Source: Acidihalobacter prosperus (GTDB lineage: Bacteria; Pseudomonadota; Gammaproteobacteria; DSM-5130; Acidihalobacteraceae). From it: a DNA stretch of 64,000 nt. Of the stretch, positions 7,490 through 17,819 are shown one piece after another (positions within the stretch are counted from its first letter, which is position 1; each line of letters opens with the position of its first letter). Location: NCBI RefSeq assembly GCF_000754095.2, contig NZ_JQSG02000003.1, forward strand, positions 609,397 to 673,396. The letters are read 5' to 3'. A model generated the notes under the pieces. That model was not told the DNA's origin. It searched no databases and saw only the letters and a program-made list of their open reading frames with translations. The translations under genes were made by a program, and so were the position numbers.

Positions 7490-8827
7490 TCATTCGCCCG
7501 GGCCAGGGCCCGGAACCGGCGTGGGTGCCGCACCCGGGTAGGTCGCGGCCAGCGCCATGCTGTTGTTCTGCAGGTTGCCGGTGCCCGCAGCCACGTTCAC
7601 CCCGATATTGCCGCTCGCGTTCTTGAGCGTGCCGCCAGCCAGCGTCGCGTTGTTCGCGGTAGGCGTGTACACCAGGCGCGTGGTGGTCACGTTGCCGGTG
7701 AAGGTGCCTTCGAGGCCGATGGCGCCCATCTCGATGCCACCCCACTGACCGCGCTCGCTGCCGGAATAGCTGCCGCGCTCGCTGCCGGACTCGGTGCCCG
7801 TCGAGGTGCTCTTGGTCTTGAATGCGAAAGCGCCGCCGTCGCCGTTCAGATCCTTGGCCCCCTGCGCACTGCTATCCACATCGATGTGACCGATCAGGCC
7901 GCCATCGGTGGGATGCTGGGTTGCCGGATTCGTGTTGGTCGAATCCTTGGCCCACACGTCGAGGTAGACATTGCCGTACTGATCGGCCGTGCCCGTGGAC
8001 GTGGAGGAGGTGGTGCCGTTGTAGGTGCCGCTGTAGCGACCGGATTCCGTGCCGCGATAGACGCCGCCCTGGATACCGGCATACCCACCGCCCATGCCGC
8101 CGTTGAGGGTGACGGAAGTCGTATCCTCGTACACGTCGAGACGACCGGCATTCATGGTCATGTTGCCGCCGCTACGCTGCACCGAGGCCACGTTGGCCTC
8201 CGAGACGCGCGCATTGGCCACCGAGATGGACATGTTGTTCTTCTGCAGGTTGCTGGTGCCGGCCGCGACGTTGGCCGCGATATTGCCCTTGGCATTCTGC
8301 AGCGCGGAACCGGACATGCTGGCGTTGTTCACGTTGCCGCTGTTGATGGTCTCGTTGCCCGAGTTCTTCTGCAACGCGACCGTGCGCGCATTGGCCGAAC
8401 CGAACACGAAGGACGCATCCAGGGCGGAAATCGCCGCGGCGTTGTCCTGCATGTTGTTGTCGCCGGCGGCATTGTTGATCGCGATGTTGCCGCTCACGTT
8501 CTTGGCGGCTTCGTCGCCGATGCGGGCGTTGTTCTGGTGATGGGTATTGGTCACCATGCTGCCGCTGTTGATCTGCTTGTCATCGACAACCGCCATCGCG
8601 GAACCGTCCAGACTCACCGAGCCGTAAGCGTCGAGATGGCTGTGCGTCATCGAGCTCGATTCAGCCTGCGAATTCACATCCGACGACGCGCTCACGCTGT
8701 TGTTCACGCTGACGTTGTAATGCTCGTGCAACGGGTCGCCCTTCGGTCCGCCGTTTTCCGCCAGCGCCAGAGGCGAGGCAACAAGGGCGGCGATCGCGAC
8801 TGCCAACTGAGTTTTCTTCATATCCAT
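7490..8827 (-). CDS. Large secreted repeat protein, FapC-like functional amyloid
   Basis: 445 residues; ATG at 8827 with AAGGGG seven bases upstream. The signal peptide (about 1-23, cleavage after LALA) is followed by a Ser/Asn-rich secreted protein. Three amyloid-type repeats are visible at about 110-134, 178-203 and 403-427, each with G-N-I-x-x-N-x-A-A-G-x-x-N-x-Q-x-N. Between the second and third lies a Gly/Ser/Thr-rich insert (about 243-365) with small repeats such as YRGTESGRYSGTY and SGSERGSYSGSERG. The end is a Pro/Gly tail (PVPGPGPGE). The spacing of unequal linkers between conserved repeats matches FapC-type fibre subunits. Alternative database names for such proteins (heme utilisation, adhesin) are possible. 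Confidence 0.65.
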   Translation of the reverse strand: MDMKKTQLAVAIAALVASPLALAENGGPKGDPLHEHYNVSVNNSVSASSDVNSQAESSSMTHSHLDAYGSVSLDGSAMAVVDDKQINSGSMVTNTHHQNNARIGDEAAKNVSGNIAINNAAGDNNMQDNAAAISALDASFVFGSANARTVALQKNSGNETINSGNVNNASMSGSALQNAKGNIAANVAAGTSNLQKNNMSISVANARVSEANVASVQRSGGNMTMNAGRLDVYEDTTSVTLNGGMGGGYAGIQGGVYRGTESGRYSGTYNGTTSSTSTGTADQYGNVYLDVWAKDSTNTNPATQHPTDGGLIGHIDVDSSAQGAKDLNGDGGAFAFKTKSTSTGTESGSERGSYSGSERGQWGGIEMGAIGLEGTFTGNVTTTRLVYTPTANNATLAGGTLKNASGNIGVNVAAGTGNLQNNSMALAATYPGAAPTPVPGPGPGE

Positions 8828-9533
8828 GATATATCCCCTTCAAGTCAATGACCGAGCCGCAACGGCCGGTGTGGGTGAACCCGATTGCCTGCAATTTTTT
8901 AAACTTCGGCCCGTATTGCCTGGACAATCGAAAGCAGTTCACCTGTACAAAAGCAACCACTGTGCCAACAATCTCAAGTCATTGTTTATATTTGTTTATT
9001 TGTATTTTTATCGCGTTTGAGCGCGCCTCGAAACTGTAACGCCATGCTAACACCCGGCACAGTCGCGCGACCCATGTCGCTTCCAAAACCTTGAATTAAC
9101 ACGGGCTGCACGCACGTTGTAACGCCTGCTTTACACGGTGTACGGTTTTTTGAAGCACATTCCGCCCTCGCCTGCCGACTTGCATTGGCTTCACAAAATT
9201 CGGCAGCGAATAACCGCGCATAAAATGACCGCCACGGATATCGTCATGACCCGCAGCGCCGCGCAGCGGCCAGAGGCCGCCCCCAACGGGAAGCGGTCTC
9301 GCCGAATCGGGCCAGCCAGCCTTGTCGCAGATCGTCGCCGGTCGAGGACTGTGCGTGATCAACGGCACCGACCCGTCAACCAATACCTGCCGCACGATTG
9401 TTGCCCCGTCGACGGTTCGATAATTCGTGGCAAGCTTCATCCAGAGCCTGACGATGGCGCTGCCGCCCGACGCCACAACATCTTTTCCCGCTGCCGATGA
9501 CGGGGCTATCATTGACGAACAACAGGAGGATCG
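8828..9533. other. Long intergenic region, mostly featureless
   Basis: About 700 bases with no convincing intact gene. The part nearest 8828 should hold the promoter of the amyloid gene. 8980-9020 is AT-rich (runs such as TTTATATTTGTTTATTTG). From about 9225 to 9537 there is a possible decayed coding region, listed separately. Open frames on the minus strand here have no recognisable family. Confidence 0.4.
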
Positions 9534-9537
9534 ATGA
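9225..9537 (+). pseudogene. Possible decayed secreted-protein gene
   Basis: One plus-strand frame reads a protein-like sequence (LAESGQPALSQIVAG, CVINGTDPSTNTC) but has a TAA at 9421, then continues (FVASFIQSLTMALPPD) to a TGA at 9535-9537 that overlaps the ATG of the next small gene by ATGA. An upstream ATG at 9225 is in a different frame. This could be a frameshifted or interrupted gene that was once coupled to its neighbour, or it may be chance. Confidence 0.25.
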
Positions 9538-9662
9538 ACGACGGCTACGGCTTTCTGATACTGCTTGGCATTGTCATCGTCGGGGCCGTCGTGCTGCTGT
9601 ATGTCGCGCCCAGGCTGCTTGCCCAGTCAGAGAATAGGCGGGATGAGTCTGACGAGGAGTGA
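9534..9662 (+). CDS. Small single-pass membrane protein (42 residues)
   Basis: ATG at 9534 is preceded by AGGAGG at an ideal distance. The product is a short N-terminal segment (MNDGYGF), one strongly hydrophobic helix (LILLGIVIVGAVVLLYVA) and a charged tail rich in Glu, Arg and Asp (ENRRDESDEE). No family recognised. The strong ribosome binding site and clean helix make it a credible gene despite its size. Confidence 0.55.
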   Translation: MNDGYGFLILLGIVIVGAVVLLYVAPRLLAQSENRRDESDEE

Positions 9663-10105
9663 GTGACGCGGTGCTTGTGCGTGTTTATTTGTTTGGCGCG
9701 TCGCTACACATCACACCTTCGGGGATTGCGTGCTAATCGCTACCAACGTTTTTAGACGGCTACTGGTCAGGCGATAGCAAAATGGCCGCATGGTTTCACA
9801 CGCCTGAGCATCGTATTTCTAAACTTGTTTTGGTGCGGGCGTGCGAACCCCGTTGCTCGGCGCATCCCTGAATCAGTTCAAAGCCAAGGAAGCTGATTCG
9901 CGCCCGAAACCGTGCGCAGATGTTTAATAACGGCGATTGAGGCGGTACGTTATGCCGGCAAGGGACATTATCGGATCGCAAGCCCCTGACATCCGCATCT
10001 CGTTGACACAATGTTTCAAAGCTAGACCTCACCCCGAATAACGATGTTCGGCGATCCTCCGCGATTGTCGGGCACGGAACGCGTGAACAACTGATAGGCG
10101 TAAAC
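9663..10105. other. Intergenic region upstream of the hydrolase gene
   Basis: About 440 bases without a recognisable gene. TTGACA at 10003-10008 has no matching -10 at normal spacing, so no promoter is called. Nothing else stands out. Confidence 0.3.
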
Positions 10106-10879
10106 ATGATCACCGTCGGCATCTGGCAGGACAACGGCATCACCGGCTCGGTCGAGCGGAATCTGGTCATCATCGGCACGGCGGCGGAACAGGCCCGCGA
10201 GAAGAACGTGGAAGTGCTGGTTTTCCCCGAATGCTTCCTGACCGGTTATTACCAGGCGCCGGAGAGGGTGCGCACGGTTGCCGGCGAGGTGACGGACGAC
10301 GTGTTGGGGGCCATCGCGGAGGTGGCGCGGCGGACGGGCGTCGCGCTCGTCGTCGGCTCGTATGAAAAGTCGCCCGAAGGCATCTTCAACGCGGCGCATT
10401 TTTTCGCGCCCGGTGCATCCCGTCCGATCACTTACCGCAAACGCGCCCTGTACGGCGACTGGGAGAAAAGCGTCTTCAAACGCGGGAATGGCCCCGTATT
10501 GTTCGACTACAAGGGCATTCGCTTTGGCATCCTGATCTGCTTCGATATCGAGTTCCCCGAGCTGCTCCGCGAAACCGCATTGCAACATGCCGAGATCGCG
10601 CTCGTGCCGACCGCGCTGATGGCGCCGCACGACAATGTTCCCAAGCTGATGATTCCCACCCGAGCCATCGAAAACGGCATCCATGTCGTCTATGCGAACA
10701 GGGTCGGAGAAGAGGGCGAGCTGAGTTTTGTCGGCTTGAGCTGCATCGCCGGCCCATTCGGGCCCATCGCGGCGGCCGGACAAGGGGCGGAACTCCTGGT
10801 TGAATCGATTGGCGGTGATTGTGGCCATGACGCGATCGATTATCTGCAGGCATTACCCGAGATACATACGCAAGGCTGA
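10106..10879 (+). CDS. Carbon-nitrogen hydrolase (nitrilase superfamily)
   Basis: 257 residues. The catalytic triad of the superfamily is visible: Glu in VFPECFLTG, Lys in TYRKRALYG and Cys in LICFDIEFPE. The enzyme should be a cytoplasmic amidase hydrolysing a non-peptide C-N bond. Full family length and no signal peptide. It stands alone among accessory genes with long non-coding flanks, so there is no context for its substrate; omega-amidase, N-carbamoyl amidase and aliphatic amidase are all possible. Confidence 0.8.
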   Translation: MITVGIWQDNGITGSVERNLVIIGTAAEQAREKNVEVLVFPECFLTGYYQAPERVRTVAGEVTDDVLGAIAEVARRTGVALVVGSYEKSPEGIFNAAHFFAPGASRPITYRKRALYGDWEKSVFKRGNGPVLFDYKGIRFGILICFDIEFPELLRETALQHAEIALVPTALMAPHDNVPKLMIPTRAIENGIHVVYANRVGEEGELSFVGLSCIAGPFGPIAAAGQGAELLVESIGGDCGHDAIDYLQALPEIHTQG

Positions 10880-11497
10880 TGCCCAAGCGTTGGAGAATCG
10901 AGAGTCTGCAATTACGCCTGATGAGGCCCGCCGGTTATCTCGACACATGGTTCGTGACTAACCACAAAGCCAGACAAGGTTTAATTGAAACACCCAACCC
11001 AAATGAACGTTCTGGTCATTTGCAAGAGCAAGCGGAATCGATTCACACGCCATGACCATCTGCGCGCTTTATTCGATTTGAGTGCGGGCGTGCGAGTGAC
11101 TTTCTTTGCACGAACAAAGAAAGTCACCAAAGAAATTCGCCCCGGATCGCCTTGACCCTACGGGCAACCTCGCGTGAATCCGTCTGGCCGGGGTCGCAGC
11201 CAAGCGCCGTCCGGGCGCAGGCTGCTCGGCCCGAGTCCTCCGGGCCGGCTCCGTCCAGAAGCTTCCCCGCGAGGCAAGGCGACAAAGGGAAAGATTAAGA
11301 CACAAGCAAAGCGTGTCACAGAGGTGTAGCGATTCGCATAGATATTGATTCCCTTTTTACGTCTTGCCTCACCCGAACACCCTGAACAAATCTGGCCGAG
11401 AAAATTACGAGTCAATATTGGAACCACATAGTTCAGATTCTCGAAATAATCTTCGCGAAGAGCAAGATAATAAGGGACACTTAATCCTACGTGAGCA
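10880..11497. other. Gene-free stretch with a dispersed-repeat-like segment
   Basis: About 620 bases with no supported gene. It contains the hairpin listed at 11098-11125 and a GC-rich segment (11130-11290) reading CCCGGATCGCC...GGCAAGGCGAC. After about 11300 the composition turns AT-rich and merges with the neighbouring low-GC gene, which suggests an island edge. Confidence 0.35.
11098..11125. repeat. Palindromic element GACTTTCTTTG
   Basis: A perfect 11-base inverted repeat GACTTTCTTTG/CAAAGAAAGTC with a 6-base loop, followed by ACCAAAGAAA. From general knowledge, sequences of this form occur as dispersed repeats between genes in various high-GC proteobacteria; copy number in this genome cannot be seen from the window. 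Confidence 0.5.
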
Positions 11498-12622
11498 CTA
11501 TTCTAGGAACCTCTGCAAACTGCGCGAAACATCACGAATGCAGTATTTAATCACGGAAAAAGAAACATCAGCATCTTCAACGCCTATTTGCCTATTATTT
11601 CTGTATTGTCTTCCGGGGTGAACAAGGTTTCTAAAACCCCCGACTACGCCCATGAGATCATGATGGTCATCTCTTAACAACCCAACATCTAATGCAAAAT
11701 CAACCAATCTCGATAGGCTCCACTCTTCCACATTTGCACTATATTTTATCTTATTGGTAGCAACAAAAGACTCCTTTAATTGCGCAAAACTTTTGCGCCG
11801 TAGGATATCTAGCAACACCCCTTCCAAGATGGAGCCACACAAAATCACGCAAGCCTTCCATGCATGGACTTGGCGAATACTTATCAACTCACCCCAGTCC
11901 GCCTCCAACTGGCGCCGCAATCCGACATCCTCTATAAATCCAAAATCAATCGCCAAATCAGTGTCGCCACCCCGACCACCTTGGTTTAACGGCAAATCTT
12001 CATCTTCTGGTGAAAAAACACCAAATCCCAAACCTCGCTTCGCCTCTTCAACTTCCAAAAAAATCGCAGATCGCTCATGTATGAACTCATAGAAGAAATC
12101 TTCGACATTTCCCCCATAAGCAACTTTCTCTATCTGGTCTGGAATTTGGGCACTCCAATTTGATGCCCCACGAACCCCTCCCGCCCACCAGCCGGCGAGA
12201 TCCAGCAACGCACATATGTCAACAAGTTCATCTTCGGATAAATTGCATTCACTACCAATATTTCCAGATGAAATTACCTCAATATCCGGATAATCATCAA
12301 AATTTTTTGCGGCAAAGGTAATGTATCTTTTCATCAACTCTTCCAGGCGACCTCCTTCTGAACATGCTAGCGCCCCCAGAAAGGTAGGCCGATATACCGA
12401 ACGACCATCCTCATACATTTGTATTAGAACACCTTTTCCAAATTCCTCTATATATACTCTCGCGTCTGGTCTTTTTAGAATGCTATACATTTTCTTATCA
12501 AGCGTTCCTTTCCCAGTCCTTCTGAATACTTTCCAAACACAATCTAATACTACTATCTGATCATCTACTAGCCGTCTTCTAGTCACATCTAAAACATTCA
12601 ACTCTTGATTGGTCATATTCAT
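11498..12622 (-). CDS. AT-rich hypothetical protein with HEPN-like C-terminal domain
   Basis: 374 residues, much lower GC than the genome. The C-terminal third (about 240-360) is helical, with GSILEGVLLDILRR, a hydrophobic helix (LVDFALDVGLLRDDHHDL) and the motif GGFRNLVHPGR, where Arg-Asn-x-x-His is typical of HEPN/DUF4145-like domains found in toxins and defence proteins. The N-terminal 200 residues are not recognised. The gene is monocistronic, next to a toxin-antitoxin pair and gene-poor DNA. Horizontal origin is likely; a defence role is inference. Confidence 0.5.
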   Translation of the reverse strand: MNMTNQELNVLDVTRRRLVDDQIVVLDCVWKVFRRTGKGTLDKKMYSILKRPDARVYIEEFGKGVLIQMYEDGRSVYRPTFLGALACSEGGRLEELMKRYITFAAKNFDDYPDIEVISSGNIGSECNLSEDELVDICALLDLAGWWAGGVRGASNWSAQIPDQIEKVAYGGNVEDFFYEFIHERSAIFLEVEEAKRGLGFGVFSPEDEDLPLNQGGRGGDTDLAIDFGFIEDVGLRRQLEADWGELISIRQVHAWKACVILCGSILEGVLLDILRRKSFAQLKESFVATNKIKYSANVEEWSLSRLVDFALDVGLLRDDHHDLMGVVGGFRNLVHPGRQYRNNRQIGVEDADVSFSVIKYCIRDVSRSLQRFLE

Positions 12623-12693
12623 TGAGCTTTTCTACTAGTTATTAACATACAGATAGATTGTATTTTTCATTGCTGGTGCAATCCAGATCAACC

Positions 12694-12984
12694 CTAACCA
12701 TGCAACGCCTTCATCGCCCCCTGCGGATCATTCTTCACAATCCTCAGCAACGACTCCGCCGGCCCTTGGGGTTGCCGCCTTCCCTGTTCCCAGTTCTGCA
12801 GCGTCCTGACGCTGACGCCCATGAGAAGCGCAAAGCGTCCCTGCGAAAGACCAGTGCGTTCGCGGATCGCTTTCACGTCCAATGCATCGAACGCAAATCT
12901 GCGTGACGGCGCCTGATCTCCGCGGTGGATTTTCCCAGCCTCCTTCAAACTCTCAGCCAGTTCGTCAAACAATGCCTTATCCAC
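12694..12984 (-). CDS. HigA-like antitoxin (XRE family helix-turn-helix)
   Basis: 96 residues. The C-terminal half has a helix-turn-helix of the XRE type (LSQGRFALLMGVSVRTLQNWEQGRRQP). It overlaps the upstream toxin gene by 8 bases, giving toxin-first order as in higBA loci. It should neutralise the toxin and repress the shared promoter through the palindrome at 13310-13326. Confidence 0.8.
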   Translation of the reverse strand: MDKALFDELAESLKEAGKIHRGDQAPSRRFAFDALDVKAIRERTGLSQGRFALLMGVSVRTLQNWEQGRRQPQGPAESLLRIVKNDPQGAMKALHG

Positions 12985-13300
12985 GTCCGAATTCCTCTTC
13001 TATCAGTTTGCGCAGCACCTTGATCTGATCCTGCATCAGGTTTTCCTGCTCGTTCTTGGCATAGGCCAGAAGCATATAAATCATGTGTTCGGGGTCATAC
13101 CAGTAATAAATCACCCGAATGCCACCGCGCTTGCCTCGACCGCGTTGAGCCCAGCGCACCTTGCGCAGCCCACCGCTGCCGGGAATCAGATCGCCGAGAT
13201 CGGGGCGTCGTATCAATGCGTGCTGTAGTTCAGCGTAACCCTCATCGTCGACCAAGGATGTGATCTGCCTGGTGAATACACTGGTTTCGACGATTTCCAT
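12977..13300 (-). CDS. HigB/RelE-like toxin
   Basis: 107 residues from the ATG at 13300 (MEIVETSVF); an in-frame ATG at 13330 is rejected because the promoter -10 lies between them. The sequence has the RelE/HigB layout: TRQITSLVDDEGY, LIPGSGGLRKVRW, then GGIRVIYYWYD and LLAYAKNEQENL. Such toxins cleave mRNA on the ribosome. The gene is paired with the overlapping antitoxin gene. Confidence 0.8.
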   Translation of the reverse strand: MEIVETSVFTRQITSLVDDEGYAELQHALIRRPDLGDLIPGSGGLRKVRWAQRGRGKRGGIRVIYYWYDPEHMIYMLLAYAKNEQENLMQDQIKVLRKLIEEEFGRG

Positions 13301-13306
13301 TGGTGG

Positions 13307-13326
13307 ATTATACGCCATTGGCGTAT
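13307..13326 (-). promoter_or_regulatory. Toxin-antitoxin promoter and operator
   Basis: A near-perfect palindrome ATACGCCATTGGCGTAT (13310-13326, 8-base arms around one central base) overlaps a consensus TATAAT on the minus strand (13312 to 13307). The -10 ends six bases before the toxin ATG, so the transcript should begin at or next to the start codon. Palindrome over the -10 is the usual design for autorepression by antitoxin. Confidence 0.65.
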
Positions 13327-13335
13327 GCATAGAGC

Positions 13336-13362
13336 GAAAAAGAAGGGGGCAATGCCCCCTTC
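13336..13362 (-). terminator. Terminator-like hairpin between the toxin gene and thiC
   Basis: Stem GAAGGGGGC/GCCCCCTTC (13342-13350 with 13354-13362) followed on the minus strand by TTTTTC (13336-13341). It lies just past the thiC stop and should end thiC transcription before the toxin-antitoxin promoter. Confidence 0.85.
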
Positions 13363-13387
13363 ATATTTCAAGCTCGGGACGGGCTGA

Positions 13388-15428
<2,041 letters not shown>

Positions 15429-15484
15429 CTTCGTGTAACGGTACGGAAACTATAGAAGAGCCGCGGGCAATGCAAGCGGCGCCG

Positions 15485-16975
15485 CTAGTCGTCCAGCGCG
15501 TCCTTGAGCCGCCGCGCGAAGGTCTTGAGCACGGTGACGCGGGCGAGGTGCTTGTCGTTGGCCGGGACGATCTCCCAGGGCGCGTATTCGGTGCTGGTGC
15601 GCACCACCATCTCGTTGACGGCGGCCTTGTAGTCGTCCCAGCGGTCGCGGTTGCGCCAGTCGTCGGGGGTGATCTTGTGCTGCTTGTAGGGCGTCTGCTC
15701 GCGCGCCTTGAAGCGCTGCAACTGCTCTTCCTTGTCGATGTGCAGCCAGAACTTGGTGATGACGACGCCATGCTCGGCGAGCTGGGCCTCGAAGTCGTTG
15801 ATTTCATGGTACGCACGCGCCCACTCGACCGGGGCGGCGAAGCCCTCGACCCGCTCGACCAGCACGCGGCCATACCAGCTGCGGTCGAACAGGGCGCAGT
15901 AGCCGTCGCGCGGGATATGGCGCCAGAAGCGCCACAGATAGTGATGCGCACGCTCCTCGTCGGTCGGCGCGGCGATGGGCACGACGGTGTACAGGCGCGC
16001 GTCCATGGACTGGATCAGCCGGCGGATGGCGCCGCCCTTGCCCGCCGCGTCCCAGCCCTCGAACAGGGCCACGCAGGGTCGGCGTGCGCGGAAGGCCTTC
16101 CAGGTCAGGCGGTTCACCTCGGCCTGCCAGTGGTCCATCTCCTGGCGGTAATCGTCGCGTTCGAGGCGCGAGTCGAGGTCCACGTGGTCGAGCACGGTGA
16201 CGCGCGCGCTCGGCGCATCCGGCAAGACCGGCGCATGCGAGGTCTGCAGGTGTTCGGGCGCCGGCGGGGCGTCGAGCCGCGCCTGCAGGGCCTTGAGCAG
16301 GGTCCGGCCGATGGTCAGGTCGCGGTAGCGGCGGTCGGTGGCCTCGATCAGGTACCAGGGCGCGTCACCGGTGTCGGTCTCGCGCAGCACCTGCGTGCCG
16401 ACGCGCACGAAATCCTTGTAATGATTGGCGTAACGCACGGTCTCGGGGGCCATGCGCCAGTGGCTCTCGGGGTCCTTGCGGCGCTCCTTGATGCGCTTGG
16501 CCTGCTCCTTCTCGGGCAGATGGCACCAGAACTTGAGCACCAGCACGCCGGCGCGCACCAACGTCCGTTCCGTGTCGACGATGCGCGTGATCTCGGCGGC
16601 CAGGGCTTGCGCGTCGGCGCGGCCGGCGATCTGGTCGAGCAGCACCGGCGTATACCAGGCGCCGAACAACACGCCGACGCTGCCGGCGGGCGGCAGGGTG
16701 CGCCAATAGCGCCACCAGCGCGGACGCTGCAGCTCCTCGTCGGTCTCGTCCCAGTAGGCCTGTACCTGCACGCCGCGCGAATCCAGCCATTCGAGCAGAC
16801 GGTTGACCACCTGCCCCTTGCCCGCACCGGACACGCCGGCAATCAGGATCACCACCGGCACGCCGGCCTCGCGCGCGCGCCGCTGCGCCTCCAGCAGGCC
16901 CAGCCGCAGCTCCGGCATGGCGGCGGCGAAGGCCGCCTTGTCGACCTTGCGGCCCAGTTCCGCTGCCTCGAACAT
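15485..16975 (-). CDS. pap: Polyphosphate:AMP phosphotransferase (tandem PPK2)
   Basis: 496 residues with two PPK2 kinase domains in tandem, each with its Walker A loop (GVSGAGKG near residue 47 and GWDAAGKG near 310) and a lid-type motif (KERRKDPESHWRM and WRNRDRWDDY). Two-domain PPK2 proteins transfer phosphate from polyphosphate to AMP, giving ADP. The longer open frame reaching 18055 is a shadow. Start at 16975 (MFEAAELGRKV). It is divergent from the Pcm-like gene. Confidence 0.88.
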   Translation of the reverse strand: MFEAAELGRKVDKAAFAAAMPELRLGLLEAQRRAREAGVPVVILIAGVSGAGKGQVVNRLLEWLDSRGVQVQAYWDETDEELQRPRWWRYWRTLPPAGSVGVLFGAWYTPVLLDQIAGRADAQALAAEITRIVDTERTLVRAGVLVLKFWCHLPEKEQAKRIKERRKDPESHWRMAPETVRYANHYKDFVRVGTQVLRETDTGDAPWYLIEATDRRYRDLTIGRTLLKALQARLDAPPAPEHLQTSHAPVLPDAPSARVTVLDHVDLDSRLERDDYRQEMDHWQAEVNRLTWKAFRARRPCVALFEGWDAAGKGGAIRRLIQSMDARLYTVVPIAAPTDEERAHHYLWRFWRHIPRDGYCALFDRSWYGRVLVERVEGFAAPVEWARAYHEINDFEAQLAEHGVVITKFWLHIDKEEQLQRFKAREQTPYKQHKITPDDWRNRDRWDDYKAAVNEMVVRTSTEYAPWEIVPANDKHLARVTVLKTFARRLKDALDD

Positions 16976-17086
16976 GCACGCCCTCCGCCGTTTCCGATTC
17001 CAGCCAAGCGTAGCACCCCGGGCTTGCCCGCACCGCCTTCTCCCCGTAATCTTCGGATTCTTTGTGGTTACCGCAGGCACCGAACG

Positions 17087-17785
17087 ATGACGATCGCCCT
17101 TTCCGCCGCCGAGGCTATGGATACCGTGGACTACGCACAACTCCGCTTCATCATGGTCGAACAGCAGATCCGCCCCTGGGACGTTCTGGATCAGCGCGTG
17201 CTGGAAGTGGTGGGCCGTCTGCCGCGCGAGCAGTTCGTCGGCGACGCCTACGCGGGCCTCGCCTACGCCGACCTCGATGTGCCGCTCGGTCACGGCGAGT
17301 TCATGCTGCAGCCCAAGATCGTTGCCCGCGCGCTGCAGGCGCTGGCGCCGCGCGACAACGAGGTGGCGCTGGAGATCGGCACCGGCAGCGGCTATCTCAC
17401 CGCCTGCCTCGCCTGCCTCGCCGCGCAGGTCGACAGCGTGGACATCGAGCCCGATTTCAAGCACGCCGCGCAGGCGCGGCTCAGGGCGCTCGAACTCAAC
17501 AACGCCACCCTGCGCGTGGGCGACGCCGCGCAGGGCTGGGGCCTGCGCGACCGCTACGACGCGATCGCCGTTACCGGCTCCCTGCCCGAGGCGGCGCAGC
17601 TGGCGCCCTTCGAGCAGCGTCTTGCGGTGGGCGGGCGGCTGTTCGCCATCGTCGGCGAGGCGCCGGTCATGCGCGCCATGCTGATCACGCGCATGGACGA
17701 AACCAGCTGCACGCGACACACGCTGTTCGAGACCGGGGTCAAGCCGCTTCGCGGCCTGAGCAAGCAGCAGGTCTTCATCCTCTAG
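17087..17785 (+). CDS. Protein-L-isoaspartate O-methyltransferase family protein
   Basis: 232 residues. The N-terminus has the family segment RFIMVEQQIRPWDVLD; the SAM site is EIGTGSGYLTACLA, followed by VDSVDIEPDF. Members of this Pcm-like group methylate isoaspartyl residues for protein repair, but the short form with QQIRPW is a separate branch whose substrate is less certain. Starts at 17087 or 17117 are both possible; neither has a strong ribosome binding site. Confidence 0.82.
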   Translation: MTIALSAAEAMDTVDYAQLRFIMVEQQIRPWDVLDQRVLEVVGRLPREQFVGDAYAGLAYADLDVPLGHGEFMLQPKIVARALQALAPRDNEVALEIGTGSGYLTACLACLAAQVDSVDIEPDFKHAAQARLRALELNNATLRVGDAAQGWGLRDRYDAIAVTGSLPEAAQLAPFEQRLAVGGRLFAIVGEAPVMRAMLITRMDETSCTRHTLFETGVKPLRGLSKQQVFIL

Positions 17786-17819
17786 GATTGTCGGCGCCGC
17801 GCAAGGGAAACGGCCGCGC

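Noticed and set aside
7217-8851. A 544-codon plus-strand frame opposite the large amyloid gene
   Set aside because: The minus strand has a signal peptide, ribosome binding site, repeats and terminator; the plus frame is its shadow.
9096-9512. A 138-codon minus-strand frame in the amyloid-side intergenic region
   Set aside because: No start signal, no family features and composition like non-coding DNA; the plus strand gives a slightly better, though broken, candidate.
10003-10008. A perfect TTGACA upstream of the hydrolase gene
   Set aside because: No -10 hexamer at 16-18 bases; not called as a promoter.
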